Positions 6,763-14,974 of a DNA stretch of 64,000 nucleotides are shown in pieces. Source of the DNA: an uncultured Mollicutes bacterium (GTDB taxonomy: Bacteria; Bacillota_I; Bacilli_A; ML615J-28; CAG-313); the NCBI GenBank assembly GCA_900548675.1, contig URLJ01000002.1:1-64000 (forward strand). The letters are read 5' to 3'. The first letter of the stretch is position 1; every line of letters begins with the position of its first letter. Position numbers and translations under genes: made by a program. A model generated the notes under the pieces. It had not been told where the DNA came from. It made no database searches and worked only from the letters and a program-made list of their open reading frames with translations.

Positions 6763-8487
6763 TTATTCAGCTCCTCTCAATGATGGATTCAATGCATCTC
6801 TTAAGCCATCACCAAACATATTGAAGCAAATCATTAATATAGAAATTAATAATGCAGGGAAAATTGTTAAATAAGGGAAAGTAGTTATTACTTCTTGACC
6901 TTCACTTAATAATTTACCAATGGAGTTACCAGACATAATACCAATTCCTAAATATGACATCGTTGCTTCAAAGAAAATTGCTGATGGAATGGCCAAAACG
7001 CTTGAAGTTACGATTGGTCCTAAACTATTAGGTAAAATATGTTTAAATATTAATCTACCATCACTTGCACCCATCGTTCTTGAAGCAAGTACATATTCAC
7101 GTCCTTTATAACGATAGAATTGCGATCTAACAGATGAAGCTGTTCCAATCCAACTTGTTAAAATTAATGAAATTATAACTGTTAATAAGTTACCACCAAA
7201 ATATAATTTCATAAGTGTCATGATAATTAAGTATGGAATACCACCTAAAATTTCTGTGAAACGTTCCATTAACATATCTACCATACCACCATAATATCCG
7301 GAAATTGCTCCCCAGATGATACCAATAGTAATCGTAGCAGCAGCAACACACAATCCAATTAATAACGAAATGGTTGTTCCACCCCAAATACGACACCACA
7401 TATCTCTTCCAAGAGCATCTGTTCCGAATAAATGATATACCTTAGGTCCCATTGTACCATTTTTAACAGGAGAAATTTTAACTGTTAAAGTACGCGTTGT
7501 AGGTTTTAAGGCTCTGTTAATTTTTACTATTCCTTCTATTGAAGTTATATTTTCGTATTTTGAAAGTAATTCGTTGATTTCTCCTTCAGTATTTAGTAAT
7601 GAGATATATAATACAAAACGACTTTTTTGTTCTAATTCTTCAATTGATTTATTTTCAAAACTTGTTGCTAATATACTATTTACATCACTAGCGTTAAATT
7701 TAGCAAAATCGCTAGCAGTTAAAGTTCCACCTGCTTTAACAAATTCTGCCGCTAAATCACTAGTTAACATAGGATTGCTTTCATCAACATATGATAGTGA
7801 CAAATAGCCGTAGATATTATACTTAATGTCAACCGCATAATAACCATTATCTAACATGATACGATCTAAAAGAATATTCGCACCCTTTTCATCTGTTAAG
7901 ATGTTTCCATCTTCATCACGAGCATATATATTATAAGCTTCCCACTTTTCAACCCAATATGGTTTACTCATCCATGTGATATATTCTGTACTGAATTGGG
8001 TTCCATTACCAACTTTTTCAATATCGTATTCTTCACGTGAACCATATTTTTCTGATATATAATCTTCATATTTGAATTTTTTATTTTTAAAGTTAGCTTC
8101 ATTATGAACTATTTTATACAAAGGTTGGGCTTTGTATTTTCTAGTTCCATCACAAATACCTATTTTTTCTAATAGATACATTCTAGGAGGAAGGTTCTTA
8201 AGTCTTAAATCTTGTGAGTCAACATCATATTTACTAAATATTGGTGCGAAAGTACTCATTAAAATGATACCAACTAGAATAATAAATGCAACAACACTTG
8301 ATTTATTCTTACAGAAGCGGCCGATTGCATCTCTAAAATATCCTACAGCCTTTGTTTCGAACTTTTTATCAAATATTTTTTCATCTCTTGCGACAAAATC
8401 AAAGTCACTGCCTTTTACATCACTTAGAGCGATTGGAGCACTAATTTGTTCTGGCATATATTTCTTTTTACGTTTTGACATTTTCAT
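6763..8487 (-). CDS. oppC: Oligopeptide ABC transporter permease OppC with large extracytoplasmic insert
   Basis: Membrane subunit of the oligopeptide importer. A first membrane span is at about residues 64-82. The conserved permease core begins at HLFGTDALGRD (about 352-362) and runs through five more spans, with the ATPase-coupling loop ASRTMGASDGRLIFKHILPN. At 574 residues it is far longer than typical OppC (about 300-340). The extra 240 or so residues sit between span 1 and the core (about 105-345), so they should face outside; they are rich in Tyr, Asp, Glu and Lys and I recognise no domain. Its ATG overlaps the oppB stop (TAATG). Confidence 0.9.
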   Translation of the reverse strand: MKMSKRKKKYMPEQISAPIALSDVKGSDFDFVARDEKIFDKKFETKAVGYFRDAIGRFCKNKSSVVAFIILVGIILMSTFAPIFSKYDVDSQDLRLKNLPPRMYLLEKIGICDGTRKYKAQPLYKIVHNEANFKNKKFKYEDYISEKYGSREEYDIEKVGNGTQFSTEYITWMSKPYWVEKWEAYNIYARDEDGNILTDEKGANILLDRIMLDNGYYAVDIKYNIYGYLSLSYVDESNPMLTSDLAAEFVKAGGTLTASDFAKFNASDVNSILATSFENKSIEELEQKSRFVLYISLLNTEGEINELLSKYENITSIEGIVKINRALKPTTRTLTVKISPVKNGTMGPKVYHLFGTDALGRDMWCRIWGGTTISLLIGLCVAAATITIGIIWGAISGYYGGMVDMLMERFTEILGGIPYLIIMTLMKLYFGGNLLTVIISLILTSWIGTASSVRSQFYRYKGREYVLASRTMGASDGRLIFKHILPNSLGPIVTSSVLAIPSAIFFEATMSYLGIGIMSGNSIGKLLSEGQEVITTFPYLTIFPALLISILMICFNMFGDGLRDALNPSLRGAE

Positions 8488-9422
8488 TATTTCTTCGCCC
8501 CCATTCTAATACGTGGATCAATGATACCATAAGATAAATCCACTACTAGGGTTGTGATAAGGCCAATAATTGTATAGAAAGCAAGTATTGTCATGGTCAA
8601 ATTATAGTCTTTTATATCTAGAGATTTCTTGAATATTTCACCAACACCTGGTATACCATAAATCGATTCAATGACTAACGAACCACTTAAAATACCAACA
8701 AAATTACCGACAACAATTGGCATAAGTGGAACCATAGCGTTACGTAAAGCATGTCTAATTGTTGATTGAACTTTATTTAACCCTTTTGTACGAGCTAAAA
8801 GCAAGAAATCAGAAGTTAAGATTTCGGATAACTCTGCTCTTGTATATCTTGTTAAACCTGCAATTGGTCCGAAACTAAGAGCGGCGACAGGGATTATGTA
8901 GTGTTTCCATGTCAGCATGTCCTTAGCTGCAAACTGTGTAGGTAAACCTATTTTATCAGCACTAAGCATTAAAAGTGTCGATACAACGAAACCAGGAACA
9001 GATATGAAGATGATTACTAAAATCATCACGATATGATCAATTGGTTTATTTTTTCTAAGAGCAACAAGTATTCCTAATGCAAAACCTAGTGGCATAGATA
9101 TTAGGAATGATACAAAATTTACCTTTATTGTTGCAGGAAGTTTTGACAATAAAATATCAAAAGTATTCGCACCTATTTGATATTCAGTTGAGATACCCCA
9201 ATTCCATTCTGTCACAATACCTTTTATCCATAAAAAGTATTGTTCCATAACAGGCTTATTGTAACCATATTTACTCTCAATAATTGCGTATGTTTCTGGG
9301 TCCATATTTGGATCTAGAGGGGGATACCGTGGGATTTTTTTCATCAAGATATAGGTGAGTGATAAAATGATGAAAATAGTGAAGAAGATTAACCCTACAC
9401 GCTTAACAATGTATTTTGCCAT
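8487..9422 (-). CDS. oppB: Oligopeptide ABC transporter permease OppB
   Basis: A 311-residue permease of normal length with six membrane spans. It has the typical OppB start (KYIVKRVGLIFFTIFIIL), the coupling loop ARTKGLNKVQSTIRHALRNA, and the end VVDLSYGIIDPRIRMG. It pairs with OppC in the membrane. The Shine-Dalgarno AAGGAGA is unusually far upstream: 36 nt lie between it and the ATG. An 8-bp hairpin (9432-9458) fills most of that gap, so folding could bring the two to about 10 nt. No other in-frame start exists because a stop lies upstream. Confidence 0.93.
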   Translation of the reverse strand: MAKYIVKRVGLIFFTIFIILSLTYILMKKIPRYPPLDPNMDPETYAIIESKYGYNKPVMEQYFLWIKGIVTEWNWGISTEYQIGANTFDILLSKLPATIKVNFVSFLISMPLGFALGILVALRKNKPIDHIVMILVIIFISVPGFVVSTLLMLSADKIGLPTQFAAKDMLTWKHYIIPVAALSFGPIAGLTRYTRAELSEILTSDFLLLARTKGLNKVQSTIRHALRNAMVPLMPIVVGNFVGILSGSLVIESIYGIPGVGEIFKKSLDIKDYNLTMTILAFYTIIGLITTLVVDLSYGIIDPRIRMGAKK

Positions 9423-9431
9423 AATTTTAAT

Positions 9432-9467
9432 AACTTAAATTTACAAATGCTTTAAGTTTCTCCTTTC
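9432..9467 (-). promoter_or_regulatory. Hairpin between Shine-Dalgarno and start of oppB
   Basis: AACTTAAA (9432-9439) and TTTAAGTT (9451-9458) form an 8-bp stem with an 11-nt loop. The Shine-Dalgarno (complement of 9459-9467) directly abuts it, and 9 nt separate the stem from the ATG at 9422. Confidence 0.5.
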
Positions 9468-9540
9468 ATTTTAATTTTCATTTTAGCTTTCCATTTTTTA
9501 ATTTTGTGCAATAAATTAGTATTATTATACATTAACAATC

Positions 9541-9592
9541 GCATTGCAACACTAATATTGCTTTTTTATGCTCAATATATAAAGCATTGCAA
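9541..9592. repeat. Two GCATTGCAA direct repeats before oppB
   Basis: GCATTGCAA occurs at 9541-9549 and again at 9584-9592, 43 bp apart, close to four helical turns. A TATAAT box on the minus strand (9524-9529) lies just downstream. They could be operator sites for a promoter serving oppBCDF, but the -35 spacing is poor (14 nt). Confidence 0.3.
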
Positions 9593-9636
9593 TAAAATTG
9601 TTAGATGAATTTTTCCATCTTTTTCGTAAAAATGTA

Positions 9637-9659
9637 AGGCCAACATTTAATGTTGGCCT
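9637..9659 (-). terminator. Hairpin between oppA and oppB, probable partial terminator
   Basis: A strong 10-bp perfect stem (AGGCCAACAT with ATGTTGGCCT) and a 3-nt loop, 48 bp past the oppA stop. A moderate T-rich stretch follows. Such a hairpin between a binding-protein gene and its transporter genes commonly lets the binding protein be made in excess. Confidence 0.7.
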
Positions 9660-9707
9660 CACATATTAATCAGACCTTTAAGTCATTTTCTAATTATATT
9701 AATTAGA

Positions 9708-12700
9708 TTATAGAGCATTTGCTCTTGCAAGCCATTCAGCTTCAAATGCAGAGTATGCACTTAAGATATCGGCAACATTTGTTGCGTTATTAACAGTTTC
9801 TTTAATAGCAACATAAGCAGCATCGAATGCAGCTTTTTCAGCTTTTGCATTTGCAAGATATTCTTGACAAGCTTCTAAACCGCCAATGTCACTTGCTTTA
9901 TCTTCGTGAGCAGGGTCATGAGGACAAGTGCTATCTTCTTTTGTTTCGTCATAGTTATCGATTGCACATTGATAAACACCAGCCCAGAAAACATAGCTAC
10001 CATTAAATTCAGCTTCTACACCTTCAGTAAGAGTTGCAAGTGCGAAATCTTTAGCAGCAGCAACTGCAGCACTTCTAACTTCGGCTTCAGTTTTACCTGT
10101 AGCAGCGATTAATTTAACAAGTTCAGAAATGTAATCTTGTGTAGCACTATCAACAGCAGCAGGAGAAACAGCAGAAGCAACTTCATCTTGTGCAGCAGCT
10201 TTTAATTTTGCAACTTCAGCTTCAGCATTTTCAAGATTGTCAAGAGCATATTTAGTCCAGAAGTTAACTTGTGCATTTGCTAATACTTGTGCGTTACCTA
10301 AATCACTATTTTGGTTACCATTAACAATCCATGTAGGACCATTAGCAGCAGCAACTAATGCATCGTATGCCCAATACATACCTTCAAATAATACAGGGTT
10401 ATTTGCAACATCAGTTGTATCAACACCTAATGATAATCTTAAAGTATTAGTATTTTTATTAGAACTGAATACATCAAATAATGAAATAACATCCATTACT
10501 GAACCACTGATACCAGCAATAGCAAGGTCATATTTACCTTTCATTTGTTTTTGATAGTAAATATCCATACCAGGTTGAGGAGAGGTAGTCATTTCAAATC
10601 TTACGTTAGGGAATGCAGCTTTTACTTTCTCACTATTGAATAATACTTCAAAGTCATCTTTGATTGCAGTTAACATATCTTCATGAGAAGATCCATCAAA
10701 TGAAGCGATTTCAACAGTAATTAAATTAGTTAATTTACCTGCTTTTTGAAGATCTTTTAATGCAGCAATATAGAAATCAACTGCATCTTCAGGACTATAT
10801 CCATATGTATCTTCAAGTAAATCTAAGTCACCATGGAAAATACCACTTGCAACTTTCTTAGCCCAATCACTTGCACGGTAACCAGTACCAGATGCACCAT
10901 TGATTAAGTATGCATTGTTCAAATAGAATTGAGCAGGGCTTGAAGTCTTAAGAACGTCTGTAGCAATTTTTGTACGATTCATACCATAGTATAATGCCCA
11001 GTGGAAGTTTTTGTTAGCCATAATAGGTTTTGCTTCCCATGCGCCTTTACCAAATTCTGCATCAAGTTGTTCTTGACTCATTTGGTTGATACTGAAACGC
11101 CATACAGTTGAATCTGGAGCAGATTTAATACTTGGATTATTCTTATATTCATCATATTTAGCAGTAGGAATACCGATTACATCTAGTTTACCTTGTTGCC
11201 ATAATTCGAATGCTGCGTTAGAATCTTTAACGATTACAGAAGTAAGTTTTTCAGGAGTCATTGCATGTGGAACTTCTGGGTTCTTCTTCCAATAAGGGTT
11301 TGCAACATAACGAGTTTCTTTATCTTTTTCATAGTATTCAATCATGTATTGACCAGAGAATAGCATACTATCAACTGTTGTTTTAGAAGTATCAAGTTTA
11401 CCATAACCAGCTTCTGTACCATCTTTACTTAGCAAACTTTCAAATAAGTCAGCTTTAACTGGACCTAAAATGAATGATGCCATATTGTAATGGAAATCCC
11501 AAGAAGTTAATTCAGAGATTAGTTTGAATACGATTGAATTAGTTTCTTCATCAGCAACGATACCAACTTCTTCCCATTTTGCATTACCTTCATAGTAATT
11601 TTGAGCATTAACAAGTTTAAGAGCTTGAGCCCAGAAAGAATTAGCACGGCTATTTTTTAGTTTTGGATCTAGTAAATATCTATAGTTAGTCATGAAATCG
11701 TTAAGAGTGATTGCAGAACCATCTGACCACTTAATATCATCACGAATTTCAACTTTCCAAATTTTTGATTTAGTTTCAGATAATACGTCTGGATCTTCAA
11801 CTTTTACCCAATTGCCATCTGCATCTTGAGTAACAGGATATGCAAGTGAAGCAGCTAGATCTGGAGCCATAACATAACCATCAAAGTTTTGATTCCAGTA
11901 AATACCAAATAATGATGCTTCAACTAAATCTAATACGTCACTTTCTGCAGAATCTTTGTATTGAGAGTGATATAGAGTAACTGGAGACGCTGTTGTATAA
12001 GTTCTATAAGCAGGGTCTTCTTCAGTACCAGAGCAAGTACCAGTTGTAAATGTACCATAAGATGCACCAAATCCCATTAGTGGAACATATTCTTCAACAG
12101 GAAGTTGAACACGTGAAGCATATAATGTAAATGAGTTTTGATAGAAAACAGGAATAGATACACCATGGTTGATTAACCAACGTTCTAATGTAGCAGCTAA
12201 TTCAGCACGAACTTCTGGTTCAGCATATTTATAGTTGTATAATTTGCCTTCTTCACCACCAGCTAAAGGAATAGAGTTCCATACAGCTTTTAAGGTAAGA
12301 TTAGCAGTAACAGGAGTCGCAAAATCATATTTTACACCATTAAATTGCCATTCAGCAAAGAATGAACCTTCTTTATATGGATCAGCAGGTTTTACAACAA
12401 CTCCACCTTCAACTACGGTTTGAGAAGCTACTTCTTCGCCACCATCTGAGTCAAATGTTACTATGAAGTTTTCTAATGTTCTCCACACAGCTTTTAATGT
12501 AATATCTTTTGTAACTTTAGAACTAAAGTCATATTTTGTACCATCTAATTGCCATTCAACAAATTTATATCCAGATTTTGTTGGAGCAGCAGGTTCAGTA
12601 GCACATTCTTTTGCTTTAACGGTTTGAGAAGTAACAGCGCTACCACCGTCAGAATCGAATTCTACTTTATATTCTTTACCACAAGCAGCAAGAGTCAATA

Positions 12701-12743
12701 CTGCAAGCGCAAGAATGAAAAACGTAAATATTTTTTTCTTCAT
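9708..12743 (-). CDS. oppA: Oligopeptide-binding lipoprotein OppA-like with two InlB-type repeats
   Basis: Extracellular lipoprotein of 1011 residues that captures peptides for OppBCDF. The signal peptide ends in lipobox LAAC (Cys21). Two Listeria-Bacteroides (InlB B-type) repeats follow, at about residues 27-92 and 93-157, each with FDSDGG...KP..P and a final AVW. A family-5 binding-protein domain comes next (about 165-770), with IWKVEIRDDIKWSDGSAI and WQQGKLDVIGIP typical. Residues from about 815 to the end are an Ala/Glu-rich helical tail not usual for OppA. The family normally has about 550-600 residues, so the repeats and tail are additions. Its promoter carries two cre-like sites. Peptide versus another solute cannot be proven from sequence. 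Confidence 0.88.
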   Translation of the reverse strand: MKKKIFTFFILALAVLTLAACGKEYKVEFDSDGGSAVTSQTVKAKECATEPAAPTKSGYKFVEWQLDGTKYDFSSKVTKDITLKAVWRTLENFIVTFDSDGGEEVASQTVVEGGVVVKPADPYKEGSFFAEWQFNGVKYDFATPVTANLTLKAVWNSIPLAGGEEGKLYNYKYAEPEVRAELAATLERWLINHGVSIPVFYQNSFTLYASRVQLPVEEYVPLMGFGASYGTFTTGTCSGTEEDPAYRTYTTASPVTLYHSQYKDSAESDVLDLVEASLFGIYWNQNFDGYVMAPDLAASLAYPVTQDADGNWVKVEDPDVLSETKSKIWKVEIRDDIKWSDGSAITLNDFMTNYRYLLDPKLKNSRANSFWAQALKLVNAQNYYEGNAKWEEVGIVADEETNSIVFKLISELTSWDFHYNMASFILGPVKADLFESLLSKDGTEAGYGKLDTSKTTVDSMLFSGQYMIEYYEKDKETRYVANPYWKKNPEVPHAMTPEKLTSVIVKDSNAAFELWQQGKLDVIGIPTAKYDEYKNNPSIKSAPDSTVWRFSINQMSQEQLDAEFGKGAWEAKPIMANKNFHWALYYGMNRTKIATDVLKTSSPAQFYLNNAYLINGASGTGYRASDWAKKVASGIFHGDLDLLEDTYGYSPEDAVDFYIAALKDLQKAGKLTNLITVEIASFDGSSHEDMLTAIKDDFEVLFNSEKVKAAFPNVRFEMTTSPQPGMDIYYQKQMKGKYDLAIAGISGSVMDVISLFDVFSSNKNTNTLRLSLGVDTTDVANNPVLFEGMYWAYDALVAAANGPTWIVNGNQNSDLGNAQVLANAQVNFWTKYALDNLENAEAEVAKLKAAAQDEVASAVSPAAVDSATQDYISELVKLIAATGKTEAEVRSAAVAAAKDFALATLTEGVEAEFNGSYVFWAGVYQCAIDNYDETKEDSTCPHDPAHEDKASDIGGLEACQEYLANAKAEKAAFDAAYVAIKETVNNATNVADILSAYSAFEAEWLARANAL

Positions 12744-12773
12744 ATTTTTCTCCTTTCAAAAATATTTACTTAA

Positions 12774-12802
12774 ATTATATATTATTTAAAAGACTTTGTC
12801 AA
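12774..12802 (-). promoter_or_regulatory. Sigma-A promoter of oppA
   Basis: On the minus strand, perfect TTGACA (complement of 12797-12802), 17 nt, and perfect TATAAT (complement of 12774-12779). AGGAG precedes the oppA ATG. Confidence 0.85.
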
Positions 12803-12811
12803 TAGTTTTTT

Positions 12812-12884
12812 CAATGTAAACGTTTTTGAAAACTATTTTTTTTCAAAAAATGCTTAAAAATGGTATATGCAAACGTTTACATTG
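12812..12884. promoter_or_regulatory. Inverted pair of cre-like operators upstream of oppA
   Basis: CAATGTAAACGTTT (12812-12825) and its exact inverse AAACGTTTACATTG (12871-12884) lie 45 bp apart. The distal one reads ATGCAAACGTTTACAT, a full match to the CcpA cre consensus WTGNAANCGNWWNCAW. The proximal one is less complete. Both are upstream of the -35, the nearer by about 10 bp, a position that would suit activation or looping rather than simple blockage. Confidence 0.65.
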
Positions 12885-12891
12885 ACATTTT

Positions 12892-12930
12892 TAAAAAAAG
12901 CTGAAAGATTCATATATTTTATCTTTCAGC
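12892..12930 (-). terminator. Terminator after the unknown membrane protein gene
   Basis: A 10-bp stem, GCTGAAAGAT (12900-12909) with ATCTTTCAGC (12921-12930). Seven T residues follow on the minus strand. Confidence 0.85.
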
Positions 12931-12937
12931 ATTTCAT

Positions 12938-13567
12938 TTAGTTGCTTTTCTTTGTAAAAGCTAAATCAACCATAAAATAAGATATAACCGCCATCATTAA
13001 AAGTGTTAAATCTGGATAAATATACCGTGTTACAGTAATGGTCGATTTATTTGAATGAATCAAATAATCAGGATCGGCTGCATCAAGTACACCTTTCAAG
13101 AATGTTTCTGCACTTCTTGTACTTATAAATATTAGTACACTAGACAATATTATTAAAAAAGCAGCTACGAGATACTTTATTTTTTTAAATGTTGGCTTTT
13201 TCTCATATTCTGCCATAGCTGGTAACATCGTTAATCCCAATACTAAGATAGGTACAAAATACATATATGAAGCATATTGTTTCCAAAGTGGATTAGGATT
13301 GGTTATAGAACCAAATTTAAGACCATTTTTCGTTAAATCCATTATGATACCATCGTTTTTAATTGGGAAAATAATATTGTAATAGTAAACAGTTTCGGTA
13401 AAATGGTAAGAAGTTTCTGATGGTTTGCCATTAATATTTTGCATAAAATATATATTAGCGTCCCAATCAAAAATACCCCAAAATAGTGAAATCACTGATA
13501 GCGCAATGAATACTAATGATATAATCATATATATGTTTTTCTTTGTTATTTTTCTTTTTTTCTTCAT
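12938..13567 (-). CDS. Unknown four-span membrane protein
   Basis: I do not recognise this 209-residue protein. Hydrophobic spans are at about residues 12-30, 98-116, 130-149 and 183-204. A roughly 65-residue loop rich in Tyr, Asn and Ile (about 32-95) between the first two spans would be outside if the Lys/Arg-rich N terminus (KKKRKITKKN) is inside. It ends with a basic tail. It is a single-gene unit with its own promoter and terminator, divergent from trpS. No signal peptidase or enzymatic motif is visible. Confidence 0.75.
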   Translation of the reverse strand: MKKKRKITKKNIYMIISLVFIALSVISLFWGIFDWDANIYFMQNINGKPSETSYHFTETVYYYNIIFPIKNDGIIMDLTKNGLKFGSITNPNPLWKQYASYMYFVPILVLGLTMLPAMAEYEKKPTFKKIKYLVAAFLIILSSVLIFISTRSAETFLKGVLDAADPDYLIHSNKSTITVTRYIYPDLTLLMMAVISYFMVDLAFTKKSN

Positions 13568-13590
13568 AGCAAACCTCTTTCGTTTTTCTC

Positions 13591-13619
13591 ATTATACTAT
13601 TATTTTTTATCTATGTCAA
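13591..13619 (-). promoter_or_regulatory. Sigma-A promoter of the unknown membrane protein
   Basis: On the minus strand TTGACA (complement of 13614-13619), 17 nt, TATAAT (complement of 13591-13596). AGAGG precedes the ATG. Confidence 0.8.
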
Positions 13620-13648
13620 ATTTTTATTCTCATATATTTTTTTATTTC

Positions 13649-13677
13649 TTGACAGTTTTTAATTTAAGTGCTATAAT
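13649..13677 (+). promoter_or_regulatory. Sigma-A promoter of the trpS T-box transcript
   Basis: Perfect TTGACA (13649-13654), 17 nt, perfect TATAAT (13672-13677), shortly ahead of the T-box leader. Confidence 0.85.
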
Positions 13678-13699
13678 GGTTGCATCAAATTAAATCAAA

Positions 13700-13911
13700 T
13701 GATAAGGAGTAGTAACTCTTCTATTTCATTACTAGAGACTTAGTGTATGGTGGAAACTAAGATGAAAAAAGAGCGAATGGACCTTTAATGAGGAAAGAGG
13801 AAATGCTTTCCCGTCTACATGCGTTAAATGTTTAAAGAGAAATTTTTATTTCTGAATAAAGGTGGTACCACGGTTTTTCGTCCTTTGGATGAAAAACCTT
13901 TTTTATTTTTT
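13700..13911 (+). ncRNA. T-box leader, Trp-specific
   Basis: A tRNA-sensing leader that controls trpS. The conserved T-box bulge AAAGGTGGTACCACGG is at 13858-13873. The terminator GGTTTTTCGTCC...GGATGAAAAACC (13871-13898) ends in a T tract and competes with the antiterminator. The likely specifier codon is TGG (13778-13780) in GAATGGACC, matching tRNA-Trp and the downstream gene. The Stem I helix around ACTTAGT...ACTAAG is also visible. Uncharged tRNA-Trp should favour read-through. Confidence 0.92.
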
Positions 13912-13933
13912 TAAGAAAAAGGAGTATTTATAT

Positions 13934-14932
13934 ATGAAAACTATTGTATCAGGCATCCAACCAAGTGGAAAATTAACACTTGGTAATTATTTAGGAGCCA
14001 TAAAAGAATTTGTAAAGCTTCAAGAAACACTAGCAAATGATGATAATTTTTTTGTCTTTATCGCTGATTTACACGCTATAACTGTTCCACAAGTACCAAG
14101 TGAACTAAGACGCAACATTAAAAACCTCGCAGCAATTTATCTTGCATGCGGATTAAACCCTGAGAAGGTTTCATTATTTGTACAATCTGAAGTGACTGAG
14201 CATTGTGAAATGGGTTACATTTTACAGACCATTACATATATTGGTGAACTTGAAAGAATGACACAATATAAAGATAAAGTTCAACGACAAACAGCTGGTG
14301 TATCAAGTGCACTTTTAACTTATCCAGTATTAATGGCAGGAGATATTTTGTTATACAACGCTGATTTTGTTCCTGTTGGTGAAGACCAAAAGCAACATTT
14401 GGAACTTGCAAGAAACCTTGCAGAAAGATTCAACAGCAGATATTCTGAAACATTTAAACTTCCTGTTCCGTTAATTACTAAAAGTGGAGCTCGTATCATG
14501 AGTTTGCAAGATCCATCTAAAAAAATGTCTAAATCAGATCCTGTAGAAAAATCTTGTATATATTTACTTGATAGTGAAGATGTCATAAGAAAAAAAATAG
14601 CAAGTGCCGTTACTGATAGTGATGGTAAGATTATGTTTGACCCTGTGAAAAAACCTGGTGTTTCTAATTTATTAACAATTTTATCTGCGATAAGTAGCAA
14701 AAGCGTTAATGAATTAGAAAACGAATTGAGTGGTAAATCATATAGTGAATTCAAGAGCATTGTTGCAGATGCTGTTGTTAAGGAATTACTTCCTATTCAA
14801 GAAAAATATTTTAACTTCATAAATAGTGAAGAACTTGATAAGGTATTGGATGAAGGAAAAGCAAAAGCTAGTTATTTTGCTCATAAAATGATTACAAAAG
14901 TAAAACGTAAAGTAGGAGTAGGCCGCAAATAA
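13934..14932 (+). CDS. trpS: Tryptophanyl-tRNA synthetase
   Basis: Class I synthetase charging tRNA-Trp, 332 residues, normal for a bacterial TrpRS. The HIGH-type motif is in PSGKLTLGNYLGA and the KMSKS motif is in KKMSKSDP. Other TrpRS features are EDQKQHLELARNLAERFN and GVSNLLTI. The open frame extends back to 13862, but that part lies in the T-box terminator. AGGAG at 13920-13924, 9 nt before ATG 13934, fixes the start at MKTIVSG. The protein acts in the cytosol. Position next to the opp genes fits Bacillus gene order. Confidence 0.96.
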   Translation: MKTIVSGIQPSGKLTLGNYLGAIKEFVKLQETLANDDNFFVFIADLHAITVPQVPSELRRNIKNLAAIYLACGLNPEKVSLFVQSEVTEHCEMGYILQTITYIGELERMTQYKDKVQRQTAGVSSALLTYPVLMAGDILLYNADFVPVGEDQKQHLELARNLAERFNSRYSETFKLPVPLITKSGARIMSLQDPSKKMSKSDPVEKSCIYLLDSEDVIRKKIASAVTDSDGKIMFDPVKKPGVSNLLTILSAISSKSVNELENELSGKSYSEFKSIVADAVVKELLPIQEKYFNFINSEELDKVLDEGKAKASYFAHKMITKVKRKVGVGRK

Positions 14933-14942
14933 AATCACTAAA

Positions 14943-14974
14943 AAAAGAACTAGATTTCAAAATCTAGTTCTTTT
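14943..14974. terminator. Bidirectional terminator between trpS and the hydrolase gene
   Basis: AAAAGAACTAGATTT (14943-14957) pairs with AATCTAGTTCTTTT (14961-14974) around a 3-nt loop, with T tracts available on both strands. The hydrolase stop codon (14964-14966) lies inside the stem. Confidence 0.85.

Noticed and set aside
13862..13933. N-terminal extension of trpS
   Set aside because: The 24 extra codons lie in the T-box antiterminator/terminator, and AGGAG sits correctly for ATG 13934.
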